Notes under the pieces: model-generated
What the model was told of the DNA's origin: nothing
Database searches by the model: none
What the model saw: the letters and a program-made list of their open reading frames with translations, nothing else
Shown: in pieces, positions 19,281 to 28,887 of the stretch
Numbering within the stretch: the stretch's first letter is position 1
Layout of the letters: each line of letters opens with the position of its first letter
From: a virus
Reading direction: 5' to 3' (one strand)
Virus record (IMG/VR): IMGVR_UViG_3300028829_002760
Span: 1 to 64,000 of that record
Length of the DNA: 64,000 nucleotides
Translations under genes and position numbers: made by a program

Positions 19281-19688
19281 TTAAGATCCGAATCTTTCTA
19301 TAGCATTTGCAAGACGTTGAGACTTAAGTTCATCTCTATATTCTTGTTTTTGTTCTTTAGTCATTTTTTCCTCTTTAAGTGGAAACTTTTGACCTTTTCC
19401 TATTAATTTTTGTTTTAGTTGTGCCTCAAACAAAAATGATCTGTTTCTATAAAAAGGATTATTACTTACTGTAATACTTACTTTTTGTTTTTCTAGTGTT
19501 TTACCAGGATCTGGTTTTGGAAATTCACCATCTTCACTTTTAACTACACCTTTTTCAATTGGTTTTTCCATTACAGTTGTATAGTCTTCTCCAGCATATT
19601 GATATTCTACTTTAACATCACCTTTTAAAGTTCTAACTAAAGTATCCTTTGCGTTTACAACTTTTAGGACTTCTTTTGTTTCTTCCAT
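19281..19688 (-). CDS. Uncharacterised capsid-block protein (135 aa)
   Basis: The N-terminal half is acidic and strand-rich (VKVEYQYAGEDYTTVMEKP). The C-terminal half is a long charged helix (KEEKMTKEQKQEYRDELKSQ) ending RLANAIERFGS. It follows the 196-residue gene by 19 bases and ends at a terminator. It may be a minor capsid, decoration or assembly protein. No recognised motif. Confidence 0.4.
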   Translation of the reverse strand: MEETKEVLKVVNAKDTLVRTLKGDVKVEYQYAGEDYTTVMEKPIEKGVVKSEDGEFPKPDPGKTLEKQKVSITVSNNPFYRNRSFLFEAQLKQKLIGKGQKFPLKEEKMTKEQKQEYRDELKSQRLANAIERFGS

Positions 19689-19707
19689 GATTAATCTTTT
19701 AACTAAT

Positions 19708-20298
19708 TTATAATAATTCTAATGATACTTCAACACCTTGTTCAACTATAAAATCAAAATCAAGGTAAATTTCTGCTTCAAAATCAAATGAAGAAATAGT
19801 AGTTACTGAAATTACATTTTCTTCTACAGGTGCTCCTGTATTATCTTGACTTAATGTCATAAATAAAGGAAAATCAGTAATGTCAGCACCAGCTTGTTCT
19901 ATCAAAGATGCACCATTTGCAATTGGAGTATGTTCATATCCAAAACCTGAAGCTGTATCACTTGAAACTGTTAAACTACGATCACTAATTATAATCATAG
20001 GACCTTCTTCAACTACTACTGAACCAAAAAATTCTGTACCTACATAAAGTCCACTACCTGGATCTAATGTACCTGTTGCAAATGGTTGAAAACCTCTTAA
20101 TGAATAAACATTATAAGTTGTTCCTCCATACTCAACAGTTTTGTTTTTTTGTTTTGCAATTGTTGTTGAATTATCTAATAGTCCTGGTACTAAAGTATCA
20201 GTGGTTCTTAAACCTAATAACCTAAGTGCTTTATCAACACTTAAATTCATATATTGCCAAAATTGTGTTCTTTTTGATCTAAATTCTTTTATTGCCAT
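19708..20298 (-). CDS. Virion protein with a short attachment N-terminus (196 aa)
   Basis: Residues 1-30 (FRSKRTQFWQYMNLSVDKAL) match the N-terminal motif of the 79-residue protein at 36358-36597 (YRSRLTQISQYLNRSVAKFM), in the form [FY]RS[RK]xTQxxQY[LM]NxSVxK. The remaining 160 residues are beta-rich, Gly/Thr/Ser-rich and low in charge, like a decoration or fibre head domain. The shared segment probably docks on the virion, with a variable outer domain here. It lies downstream of the capsid gene's terminator. Confidence 0.5.
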   Translation of the reverse strand: MAIKEFRSKRTQFWQYMNLSVDKALRLLGLRTTDTLVPGLLDNSTTIAKQKNKTVEYGGTTYNVYSLRGFQPFATGTLDPGSGLYVGTEFFGSVVVEEGPMIIISDRSLTVSSDTASGFGYEHTPIANGASLIEQAGADITDFPLFMTLSQDNTGAPVEENVISVTTISSFDFEAEIYLDFDFIVEQGVEVSLELL

Positions 20299-20320
20299 TT
20301 TTAATTTTTTTAAAAAAAAA

Positions 20321-20343
20321 GGGAGGAGTATTTTACCCCTCCC
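20321..20343 (-). terminator. Intrinsic terminator after the major capsid gene
   Basis: GGGAGGGG pairs with CTCCTCCC on the minus strand (8 bp, one GU), followed by nine T. Confidence 0.85.
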
Positions 20344-20367
20344 AATTTAGGTTGTGTGTATTATATT

Positions 20368-21984
20368 TTAAAATGATCCTCCTGTAACAGGATTTCTCAT
20401 TACAATCTTCAACACTTTGGTTGGATCTTTTACCCATATTGCAGGCATTGTTTGAGACATCATTACACGATACCCATTAAATTGCCCAGAAGACTGGAAT
20501 CCTTGTGTACGTCCCATATAATCCATTGTACCATTTTGATACCACCATTTTAATTGATTATCCCAAGATAACTTCAATAAGAAGATGTTATCATTAGTAT
20601 TATCAGTGATGTCAAAGATAATGAATGAATAAGATGATAATGGGAACCCATCAATAATTGGATTCTCAATGTCATTAGTATGTACATTGTCAAATGCTGG
20701 GTTAAGTACAAACTTAACATTAGCAAGGAAAGGAATCACATAAGAAGTATAAGAGAATCCAAAGTTCAAGTCCATTCCTTGACCAGTGATTGCACCTATA
20801 TCAGCAGCTTGAATTACAAGACCTGATGCTACAGCTTCTCTTTTAATAGCTTCATTTACCATTCTCATTCCACCCATACCAGTTTGAACAATTAACTGTC
20901 TATTTGGATCTGGACCTTGGAATTCAACTTTACCATTAAAGAAGTTGTAGATTTCTCCACGGAACAACTCAAGTGTAAAGTTATTTTTGTTATACACTCT
21001 TTTAAAAGAGTTATCTAACTGTCTCCAAAGACCTACAGACAATCTCATGTCATCTGGCCCATCTTGACGAAGTCTACCACCTTGTCCCCACATTAGGTAA
21101 GACTCAATATCAGATGCAACTTTTGATAAGTGAGCTGCTTCCATTTGAGTCAAGAAAGTTCTAGAAAGATCTCCGTTATCAAAAGCACGTTTAACTTTGT
21201 CTTTACCCATTACCTTAACCATATCTTCTAATGAAGAAACAGAAGGATCAACGTTTTCACCAAAGTTTCTCCAGATTTCAGTTACTGGTACTGTACCATC
21301 AGCATTCATTCCACCTTTGATCATAAGATCAGCTCTAGAAGAAACTGAATAATGAACATGTGCTTCTGCTCCACCTACATAGTTGTAGAACTCACGGAAA
21401 CCTGTTCTTGTTGTAATATCAGAAAAACGTTCTCCATACTCACCACGAGCAGAACCTTTTCTAAAAAGTTGTGTACCATTTTCAAGATACTTTTGATCTA
21501 AGAACCTGAAGTTATCATTGTTCACTAACTGAACAGTATAGATAAATCCATCTCCAACAGGTAAAATATCTTCATCAGTAACGTACATTTCAACACCGTT
21601 ATATTTGTCATAAGTGATAATATCACCATGTCCAAACTCACGTCTGCTTAATTTAATACGAAATGTTGAACCATCTGTACCAAGTACAGCTGCTGGATCC
21701 TCAATATTTTCTACAATATAAGGAAGGTCTGTGGTAGTTGGTGTTTGCCATCTATACTCTCCACGAGCATTGTCTACCATGATTACGTTCTTTCCACCAA
21801 AGCTAGACATTTGATAAAGAGGCATTTCAACTTTCTGAGCCATTGCCCATAAGTCCACTGGACCTAAGTCCATTGGTTCTGCATCCTTCAACATGTTAAC
21901 CAAGTGGTAAGAGTCTACGTGTGAACTTGCATTGTAAGCTGTATCCCGTAGAAAGATACCATTGTTTAAAACTGGAGTTGCCAT
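20368..21984 (-). CDS. Major capsid protein
   Basis: 538 residues, starting MATPVLNNGIFLRDTAYN. It lies downstream of terminase, portal and scaffold-like genes, has the size of crAss-like major capsid proteins and is followed by a strong terminator. The chain is a balanced alpha/beta protein without repeats or membrane segments, as expected for an HK97-type subunit. Codon choice is biased to C-ending codons (for example ACC, AAC, TTC) compared with neighbours, and the start is preceded by a TTTA-repeat leader found only before a few genes, both signs of high expression. The identification is from position, size and expression signals, not a motif. Confidence 0.75.
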   Translation of the reverse strand: MATPVLNNGIFLRDTAYNASSHVDSYHLVNMLKDAEPMDLGPVDLWAMAQKVEMPLYQMSSFGGKNVIMVDNARGEYRWQTPTTTDLPYIVENIEDPAAVLGTDGSTFRIKLSRREFGHGDIITYDKYNGVEMYVTDEDILPVGDGFIYTVQLVNNDNFRFLDQKYLENGTQLFRKGSARGEYGERFSDITTRTGFREFYNYVGGAEAHVHYSVSSRADLMIKGGMNADGTVPVTEIWRNFGENVDPSVSSLEDMVKVMGKDKVKRAFDNGDLSRTFLTQMEAAHLSKVASDIESYLMWGQGGRLRQDGPDDMRLSVGLWRQLDNSFKRVYNKNNFTLELFRGEIYNFFNGKVEFQGPDPNRQLIVQTGMGGMRMVNEAIKREAVASGLVIQAADIGAITGQGMDLNFGFSYTSYVIPFLANVKFVLNPAFDNVHTNDIENPIIDGFPLSSYSFIIFDITDNTNDNIFLLKLSWDNQLKWWYQNGTMDYMGRTQGFQSSGQFNGYRVMMSQTMPAIWVKDPTKVLKIVMRNPVTGGSF

Positions 21985-22005
21985 TATTTATTTATTTATT
22001 TATTT
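21985..22005 (-). promoter_or_regulatory. AAATA-repeat translation leader of the capsid gene
   Basis: Directly before the capsid ATG the minus strand reads AACAAATAAATAAATAAATA, an unstructured A/U leader without Shine-Dalgarno sequence. A/U-rich unstructured leaders are known to promote initiation in Bacteroidota. Confidence 0.5.
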
Positions 22006-22014
22006 GTTACTTGT

Positions 22015-23307
22015 TTAATTAAATCTCCTAAACATATTGTTTTTAGAAATCGTTTTTTTCTTACTACTAGTCTTTCTAGTAGGTGTTGTTTTTTCGTATT
22101 CATTACTTAATGTAGAAGAAGTCTTTTTTCTTGATTGCTCAGTTTTTAAAGCTCTTACTGTTTTTTCTACAGCTTGTTTACCACCTTGATCTCTTACTTT
22201 ACTTTTATATCCATTAGGATCTGCAAGTAACCAAAGTGCTTCTGCAATAAGATCATGTCTTGGTTCTACAAACTGATACTTTTCTAATAAGTGTCCTAAT
22301 AAGTTTGTAGGTTTACCAGATATAGAAGGGTAGTTAGGTTGAACTAAACCAGAAAATAGTAAACCTTGTTCTTTTTTATTTAGTTTTAAACCACCTATAG
22401 TACCATTAGCTAAAGTACTGTAAACATTTTCTTGATATGCTTTTGCCTGTTCAGTTTGTTGTTGTTTCATATGTTCTTGCTCTGCTAATTGTTTTCCAAC
22501 AATCTCTTCTTGCATAGCATCTAACTTAGGTTTAAACTGATTAGCTTTTTGCTCAAGTCTTTCTAAATCTTTCCAATCTTGAATTTCTTGCTCAATTTCT
22601 TCAGGAGTACCAAAACCTGTTGCATTTAAATATTGTCTAGCAATTTCTCCTTGATCATATTCATTGGTTACATCAAGCTGTCTCATTTCCTCAACATGAG
22701 CAAGTGTTCTAAATAAACCTTTTAAGTCTTGACCACCATCTGCAACATATTTAGCTGCTACCTGAAGTTCTTCTGGTAATGATTGAAAAAACTCTTGAGG
22801 TAAACTTTGTGCTATCTTGTTTTCTCTTTCTTGAAAATTAGCTTCAAACAACTCTCTAAAGTCTTTGGCCGAATATTCTTCAATTGGTTTCTCATCATCA
22901 AATCCAAATAAAGTTCCTTCTTCAATCATTTTAGAAGCAAGATCAACTAAACCACTTTTATCAGTTTTACGTCTACCTGTTCCTGTTTCATCTTCTTCTT
23001 GAGCAGTTATTGCCTCATCAAGTTCATCTATAGTATCTTGTACTTCAGTTTGACTTACTTCAGGTTGAGCAACACTTTCCGTTTCTACTGCAGGTTCTAC
23101 AGTTGTTTTAACTTCTTCAGTAGGTTTGTCAATAAACGTAGTATCTACAGGTTTAGTTTGACTAAACATAGTCTGTTTATCATCTTCTGGAAGCATGACA
23201 CTTTCTGCACCTGGCATCCCAAAGATTTCATCAATATTTACATCTACCTGCTCTACTGTTGTAGAATCTTGTACCGCTTCTTCTGGCATAGTATTGTTTT
23301 CACTCAT
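22015..23307 (-). CDS. Scaffold-like acidic protein (430 aa)
   Basis: It lies between portal and major capsid genes. The N-terminal 140 residues are acidic and low in complexity (Glu, Thr, Val, Pro, Asp). Residues about 150-350 are Gln/Glu-rich helices likely to form coiled coils (WKDLERLEQKANQFKPKLDA). The C-terminus is strongly basic (RKTSSKKKTISKNNMFRRFN), a common capsid-binding tail of scaffolding proteins. A prohead protease motif is not visible. The call rests on composition and position. Confidence 0.6.
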   Translation of the reverse strand: MSENNTMPEEAVQDSTTVEQVDVNIDEIFGMPGAESVMLPEDDKQTMFSQTKPVDTTFIDKPTEEVKTTVEPAVETESVAQPEVSQTEVQDTIDELDEAITAQEEDETGTGRRKTDKSGLVDLASKMIEEGTLFGFDDEKPIEEYSAKDFRELFEANFQERENKIAQSLPQEFFQSLPEELQVAAKYVADGGQDLKGLFRTLAHVEEMRQLDVTNEYDQGEIARQYLNATGFGTPEEIEQEIQDWKDLERLEQKANQFKPKLDAMQEEIVGKQLAEQEHMKQQQTEQAKAYQENVYSTLANGTIGGLKLNKKEQGLLFSGLVQPNYPSISGKPTNLLGHLLEKYQFVEPRHDLIAEALWLLADPNGYKSKVRDQGGKQAVEKTVRALKTEQSRKKTSSTLSNEYEKTTPTRKTSSKKKTISKNNMFRRFN

Positions 23308-23419
23308 TTTTTGTTGGTTTTATGTTATAGTATAATATAATCAAAAGTAAGGAGTTAAACTTCAAAAATTTAAAATAAATTAAAATAAATTAAAAATAAA
23401 CTGTAATATATAGCTAACT

Positions 23420-26164
23420 CTATTCACCCCTCTTTGGATTAACATCATATTTGTTTTTATTTTCTTGTGCAATTTGTAATTGTTTATCTGCAATTTCTTT
23501 TTGAGTTTGTAGTTTTTCTCTTTCAAGTTGATTTTTTTGAGATTGAATAACCATTCTATTAGATTCTTTATCTCTTTGTAAATTTGCTTGATCTTGATAT
23601 TGCTCAGTACTTCTAATATCTTGCATGGCATCTCTAAAATCAGATTCCATGTTTTGATTAATGTCTGATGCAGAACCATAACCTGCAGCTCTAATTTCTG
23701 CAACTAAGATATCTCTTTGTCTATCTTTTTCATTTTCAGCCATTTCTGCATCAATTTTCATTTGTTCAACTTCTTGTTGCTGTTCTAATTGTTGTTGTTG
23801 CATCTGCTGCTGCTGTTGTTGTTCTTGTTGTCTCTGCTGTTGTTGTTTTTGTTCAGAATCTTTAAGTACAGTATTAAGACCTGCAATAGAATCTGACTGA
23901 ACAACTTTACCTAAGTCATATATAGAAGCTCCAGTAGTATTATTTTGAAGAGCCATTTGTTTTAATTGTTCCAATACAGCTCTATGATTTGCATTTGTAC
24001 TAATAGATATATTTAAATCTCTTAGTAAAAGATCAGTACCGTTAATTTCAAAATTTACTTTTTCCTCAGCAGATGTAATATATGTAAGTCTTGCTGAAGG
24101 TTTTGTAGAATTATAGTATTGAGCTAAGTTAGTTCTCATTTCATGTACTCTAGGCATAAGATAATCACAGTGTTGTATAAAAAACATTTCTGTTTGTGCA
24201 TAGGATGCACTTACTGCTTGCTCAACACCAGTAGCTGTAGTTTGAGATAACTGTTGACCCATTCTTTGAGGGTTAACACCTATCACTTCATAAGCTTGAC
24301 TTTTAAAATAATTAGCTAACTGTATTCTACCCATTAATCTATTAGTCTGTTCTAGATCTAATTTTTGAAAATGATTAAAGTTTAATGCATTCTCTGTATT
24401 TGTAATAGATGTATCAAGAGGTAGCATTTGGAAATTTTTCATAGCAACATATGCTTTTGCATAATTACCTTTACCCCAGTCTTCTCCTAATGAATGTCTA
24501 GGTAAGCTGTTTTGATCTAACATAATAACAGTTCCTAATTCATCAACTAATATATCAGCTATTTGATTATTTACAATATTATAACCAATTTGATACGGCT
24601 TCATTAGGTCAATTAATGCAGTAGATTTAGTATTTCTATCAGAGAATACTGATCCTTCCACTGGAAGTTTACAACCATACATACTGCTTTCACCTTTAAA
24701 TTGGAATTTTAAAGGTCCTATATGATTTTTATTTACCCCTATATATATTGGAGAGAATCCCCCTGGATTATTCATTCCCCAAAATGATGGGATATTTGGC
24801 CCAATCTTTACACCACCCCATGTTTCGTTAATCCATATCCAATCTATATGTTCACCAAATAAAAGATTGTCTTTATTTTTATTTTTAAATAACCTATTAT
24901 CATAAATAGGTTTATCTGTGATTTTATAATCTTCAGATATAATTTCATTAATTACATCACCTTCTTCTGTAATTTTAGTAAGATGTCCAACTTTTCTTTG
25001 TGATTTCCAATATCCTGTAGTTACTCTTAATAGATAAGCTGTACCTTCATCTTGATAATCCTCACTCTCACCTAATATTTGTGTTACAATATCTCCTCCA
25101 TCTAATACATTACCTGACATAAATGAAGTATACTGTCTATATGCAAGTGATGGCATACTTGTATTCCATTCATGAGATTTTGTAGCATCATAAAAAGAAC
25201 CATCATTTTGTTGCCCTCCAATATTATATCCTGCAGCTCTAATAGGATATGTTGCCTCTAATGCTTCATGTTGTTCTTCAGTTAGAATATGACCATACTT
25301 ATCTATTACATCTGATACAGTAAGCATGTCAGTTTTACCAACCCAATTACAGTCTGATATATATCTAATGTCTGGAGACTTATGATAAAAAGTTAGTACG
25401 GGATTCCATAATTCTACTTCATAATCATCTTCCATCATATGAAAATGCCAGAATTCCCTGTCTGTAATTAACATATCACGAAATGCTCTTTCTTCAAGTT
25501 CATCAATACGAAATCTTTCTATATCTACTTTATGTTGATGTTCAGCCCACTGTTCAATCATTGATCTATAATCCTTCTTAAAGAATCCTTCAATCTCTGG
25601 TAATGATTTTAATGCTTCTGGTTGAAGTTGTTGTTGAGCCTCTTCTGAGTTAGGATCTAATCCTTGTTCTAACATTGCTGCCAACATTTTAGTTGCGGCA
25701 TCTGCCATTAATGTCTGTTCAACTTGTCCTCTTTTTTGCTCAAGCATTTCATTATAAGAAAAGTCATCTACTGCTCTATAACTTAATCTAGATGATCTTT
25801 TAGCAAATTCAGCAGTAAGTACATTGATTACATTTGGAATAATTGGATAAAATTTTAACTCTAGAGCAGATACGTCTTCTTTAGTTAAAAGTTCTACAAC
25901 ATCTCTATAGTCATTATCTTCTTCAATTATATAATCAGATCTATCTATAATACCTTTTGCAAGCTTATAATTCTTCATTAATCTTCTTGCATTTCTACGG
26001 ATTTGTTTTAATCCTTGCCACTCTAACCAATCAATGTTCCAAGCTGCCCATTCATCATCTTTACTTTTTTTTGGTAAAAACTGTAAAGGTTGGGTAATAC
26101 TTCCCAACCTGTTTTGTTTTGCTTTAGCACCCTTTTTAAGTTGTAATGCGTTGTATACTTGCAT
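23420..26164 (-). CDS. Portal protein
   Basis: 914 residues between terminase and scaffold genes. The N-terminal two thirds have the alpha/beta composition of portal subunits, with a clip-like aromatic region. From about residue 765 the chain becomes a Gln-rich helix with long Q runs (around DSEQKQQQQRQQEQ) and then a charged coiled coil (RDKESNRMVIQSQKNQLEREK). A Gln-rich C-terminal barrel is known from portals of crAss-like phages. The product forms the dodecameric DNA entry channel. The gene ends after a stretch with an overlapping open frame (23380-23703), which I regard as a shadow. Confidence 0.85.
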   Translation of the reverse strand: MQVYNALQLKKGAKAKQNRLGSITQPLQFLPKKSKDDEWAAWNIDWLEWQGLKQIRRNARRLMKNYKLAKGIIDRSDYIIEEDNDYRDVVELLTKEDVSALELKFYPIIPNVINVLTAEFAKRSSRLSYRAVDDFSYNEMLEQKRGQVEQTLMADAATKMLAAMLEQGLDPNSEEAQQQLQPEALKSLPEIEGFFKKDYRSMIEQWAEHQHKVDIERFRIDELEERAFRDMLITDREFWHFHMMEDDYEVELWNPVLTFYHKSPDIRYISDCNWVGKTDMLTVSDVIDKYGHILTEEQHEALEATYPIRAAGYNIGGQQNDGSFYDATKSHEWNTSMPSLAYRQYTSFMSGNVLDGGDIVTQILGESEDYQDEGTAYLLRVTTGYWKSQRKVGHLTKITEEGDVINEIISEDYKITDKPIYDNRLFKNKNKDNLLFGEHIDWIWINETWGGVKIGPNIPSFWGMNNPGGFSPIYIGVNKNHIGPLKFQFKGESSMYGCKLPVEGSVFSDRNTKSTALIDLMKPYQIGYNIVNNQIADILVDELGTVIMLDQNSLPRHSLGEDWGKGNYAKAYVAMKNFQMLPLDTSITNTENALNFNHFQKLDLEQTNRLMGRIQLANYFKSQAYEVIGVNPQRMGQQLSQTTATGVEQAVSASYAQTEMFFIQHCDYLMPRVHEMRTNLAQYYNSTKPSARLTYITSAEEKVNFEINGTDLLLRDLNISISTNANHRAVLEQLKQMALQNNTTGASIYDLGKVVQSDSIAGLNTVLKDSEQKQQQQRQQEQQQQQQMQQQQLEQQQEVEQMKIDAEMAENEKDRQRDILVAEIRAAGYGSASDINQNMESDFRDAMQDIRSTEQYQDQANLQRDKESNRMVIQSQKNQLEREKLQTQKEIADKQLQIAQENKNKYDVNPKRGE

Positions 26165-26173
26165 AGTTATTAC

Positions 26174-28369
26174 TTATTTAATGTTTTTAAATGCTGAACG
26201 TTTAAAAGCACCTCTTTTATTTCCCATATGTGTAAATGGACTCCTATTTAATTTAAACAAATTTTCTGACTTTTCCAAGTTTTTAGCAGCCTCATCCTTA
26301 ATCGTTCTTTTATTATACCCCCTATTAGAATGTTGTATTTTCATAAATCCTACTAAAGCTGCAAAAGATACTAATCTATCTGTGTTAACTCCATCAGCAT
26401 ATTCTCTCATTTCTTTGATTAACATTGGATCAGGTATTCTTTCAATTCCATAAGTAGTTTTTACTACAGTTCCATCAGTTTTAGTTTCTTGATCTAATTC
26501 TTCTTTAGTATATTCTATAGCATAACTAAGAAGATGTCCTTTAAATAATGTTCCTGTATTTTTCCATCCATACTCCTGGAAAACGTTAGCATTAGATCCA
26601 AGATCTTTTAAAAACATAATTTGACCTTTTGGTACAAGATATCTTTGTTTTTTTCTATGTATCATATATTGTATAAATAATGATATATTATTTTCAACTA
26701 ATGTCCATGCATTATACCATTCTATAATTAACTCTAGTCTTTTATGTGTTTGGTTTATATCATCAAATCTACCACACCAAGCTGCAACAATTTTATCTTG
26801 TTCTATATAGGTTTCAGTCTCTGTACCATTTACATTAGTTACTTCAACAGGTGCCTTCATTATATAAATAGAACATAAAGATTCTGAAGTAGTTGTTTTT
26901 CCTTCTGATACAGGGTCAATAGAAGCATAATAAGTTTTAGCAAAAACTGGATTTTTAATTGGTCTTTCCCATACAACAAGACACCCTGTTTTATCTTCTG
27001 TCTTTTTTCTAACAGGAAATTCCATAATAGGACGTTTGTTACTTTTCTTTACTGCAACTTTACCATCTGCATCAGGATATATATCTAAAAATTCATAACC
27101 ATATTCTTTATCTTCTATTCTTCTTTCTTGTGCTGTAAGAAGATGAGGTGGGAATACAGATACTGTTCTATGGGCAAATGCTTCTTTTATATTTCTAGGA
27201 TGCTGAGATATTCTTAACTGATATTCTTCAGGAGGAAGTTCCTTTTTCCATTCCTCAAATTGATTATTTAAAGCTTTTAATGCTTCTTCTACATTAGAAT
27301 TACCAAACTCATCAATATATGGAGGCATAGACCATTGTTCTGGAATAAATAATCCTGACAAACCTTCAGTACCTTTTTCATCTATTAAATCTGTTTCTAC
27401 AGAATATATATCTGATGCTACAGGATTTTGAATCATTTCTTTTAAAGGATTGCATTGTGATAAATCACCAACTGATCCTGCTGCAATAAACATTCCTGTA
27501 GTAGTAAGACCCGATCTCATAGCAGGTCTCATATACTCATATGTTTTATTCATCTTTGGTGCAATACCCGCCTCCTCATGAAAAAAGAATTTAACTGGAC
27601 CCCCTACACCATTTGTTGGATCTTTCTCAAATGACATACCCTGTATAGTTCCTTTAAGACCAACTTCTGCTTTACGATCTCCTTTTCTTACTTCTATTTT
27701 TTGCTGCCACATCATTACTTTATCTGGTGACATAGGTCTATACCATGCAGTATGTTCATTTAAAAATGCAGCATATTCTTGTAAAAATTTCCAAGATCCT
27801 TTTTCATTTATATAATCTTTAAGACTTGCACCAATTTTTAAAGTAACTCCTGGTTCAAACCATTGTTGATTTATAAGTTTTGCCATATGATAATAAGAAG
27901 ATGCTATCTGACGTTTCTTTAATATAGCAACATGTGTATAGGTTAACTCTGCTAATAGTTCATATAATGCCATATGATATTGTGCATCCCTAATATCTGC
28001 AAACCCAAAGTTTTGAATTTCTTTATTAAAGATTGGTAAAAAGTTTAACCACATGTAATATTCTCTAGCAAGAAACCATGTGTTATTTTTATCTTTTATA
28101 ATTACACCTTTCCTACATTTAACTTTTTCTTCATCCCAGTATTTTACAAAGTCTCTGGATTTAAACGGAGCTGTACAGTATACACCATCTTTTTTAAACT
28201 TTTCGGATTGTTGTATAAATATTTTATTTGAGAGTTCGTTGAATAAATACTCTCCAGGTTTTTTAAACAATTCTTTGATAAACTCAGAGAAGTCTTCTCT
28301 GGATTCAAAACTTGTGGTTGTCCATTCTTCATTTTCATAAGTTGGTATGTCTTGATAGATTTCACTCAT
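26174..28369 (-). CDS. terL: Terminase large subunit
   Basis: 731 residues. The Walker A-like motif is at residues about 151-158 (KKRQIASS), the form used by many terminases where an Arg replaces the usual Gly-Lys pattern. Walker B is FFFHEEAG at 261-268. The RNase H-like nuclease domain begins with the catalytic Asp in YASIDPVSEG (about 483), and further acidic residues follow. The protein packages DNA into the prohead, docking on the portal encoded directly downstream. Its ATG overlaps the stop of the 172-residue gene by one base. Standalone terminase without intein or split. Confidence 0.9.
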   Translation of the reverse strand: MSEIYQDIPTYENEEWTTTSFESREDFSEFIKELFKKPGEYLFNELSNKIFIQQSEKFKKDGVYCTAPFKSRDFVKYWDEEKVKCRKGVIIKDKNNTWFLAREYYMWLNFLPIFNKEIQNFGFADIRDAQYHMALYELLAELTYTHVAILKKRQIASSYYHMAKLINQQWFEPGVTLKIGASLKDYINEKGSWKFLQEYAAFLNEHTAWYRPMSPDKVMMWQQKIEVRKGDRKAEVGLKGTIQGMSFEKDPTNGVGGPVKFFFHEEAGIAPKMNKTYEYMRPAMRSGLTTTGMFIAAGSVGDLSQCNPLKEMIQNPVASDIYSVETDLIDEKGTEGLSGLFIPEQWSMPPYIDEFGNSNVEEALKALNNQFEEWKKELPPEEYQLRISQHPRNIKEAFAHRTVSVFPPHLLTAQERRIEDKEYGYEFLDIYPDADGKVAVKKSNKRPIMEFPVRKKTEDKTGCLVVWERPIKNPVFAKTYYASIDPVSEGKTTTSESLCSIYIMKAPVEVTNVNGTETETYIEQDKIVAAWCGRFDDINQTHKRLELIIEWYNAWTLVENNISLFIQYMIHRKKQRYLVPKGQIMFLKDLGSNANVFQEYGWKNTGTLFKGHLLSYAIEYTKEELDQETKTDGTVVKTTYGIERIPDPMLIKEMREYADGVNTDRLVSFAALVGFMKIQHSNRGYNKRTIKDEAAKNLEKSENLFKLNRSPFTHMGNKRGAFKRSAFKNIK

Positions 28370-28887
28370 TATGAATCATATGCTAATCCTTGACCTCCAC
28401 GTACTCTAGATGACTGTTCATCTTGAAGATCTTTATATGCTCCTTTAAATGAAGATCTAATTGCTTCAAAATCTTTTGCTACTGCACGTATCTGAGATAT
28501 GTTACCATCTCTACCATCAGTAATTTGAGTGTTTTCCATATATCTTGCTAGTCTATCTAACATGGATGATATACCTTTATAAGCTCTGGATGTTGGGGTA
28601 TCATACATCTTTTGACAAAATTTTAATGCTAAAAATATATCCTCGTCTTCTGTAGAAAACTCTGCTTCTATCTGTTCCAGTATAAGTGTTTCTTTATCCA
28701 TTTCAGGAGTAAAGAAAAAAGGATTAAGATCAGGATTAGGACAAGTCATATAAAATAAGTATTCATATATCTTAAGATAATCATCAGAATAATTATCCAT
28801 TATATCTTTAAGTGCTTTAAGAGTATAACAATGTTCTGTTGGAATTACAGTACCATTTTGAACATCAAATAGTTTAGTTAAAATCAT
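28369..28887 (-). CDS. Conserved protein before terL (172 aa)
   Basis: A mostly helical, acidic protein. It holds the segment FFFTPEMDKETLILEQIEAEF and a C-terminal region with GRDGNISQIRAVAKDFEAIRSSFKGAYKDL ending in a basic, Gly-rich tail (SSRVRGGQGLAYDS). It occupies the place of a small terminase subunit, but no helix-turn-helix is clear in it. It overlaps the nuclease gene upstream (ATGA). It could be a packaging cofactor; uncertain. Confidence 0.45.
   Translation of the reverse strand: MILTKLFDVQNGTVIPTEHCYTLKALKDIMDNYSDDYLKIYEYLFYMTCPNPDLNPFFFTPEMDKETLILEQIEAEFSTEDEDIFLALKFCQKMYDTPTSRAYKGISSMLDRLARYMENTQITDGRDGNISQIRAVAKDFEAIRSSFKGAYKDLQDEQSSRVRGGQGLAYDS

Noticed and set aside
23380-23703. 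107-residue open frame overlapping the end of the portal gene.
   Set aside because: It is the shifted frame of the Gln/Lys-rich portal C-terminus, with low-complexity composition; the portal frame continues to a normal stop.
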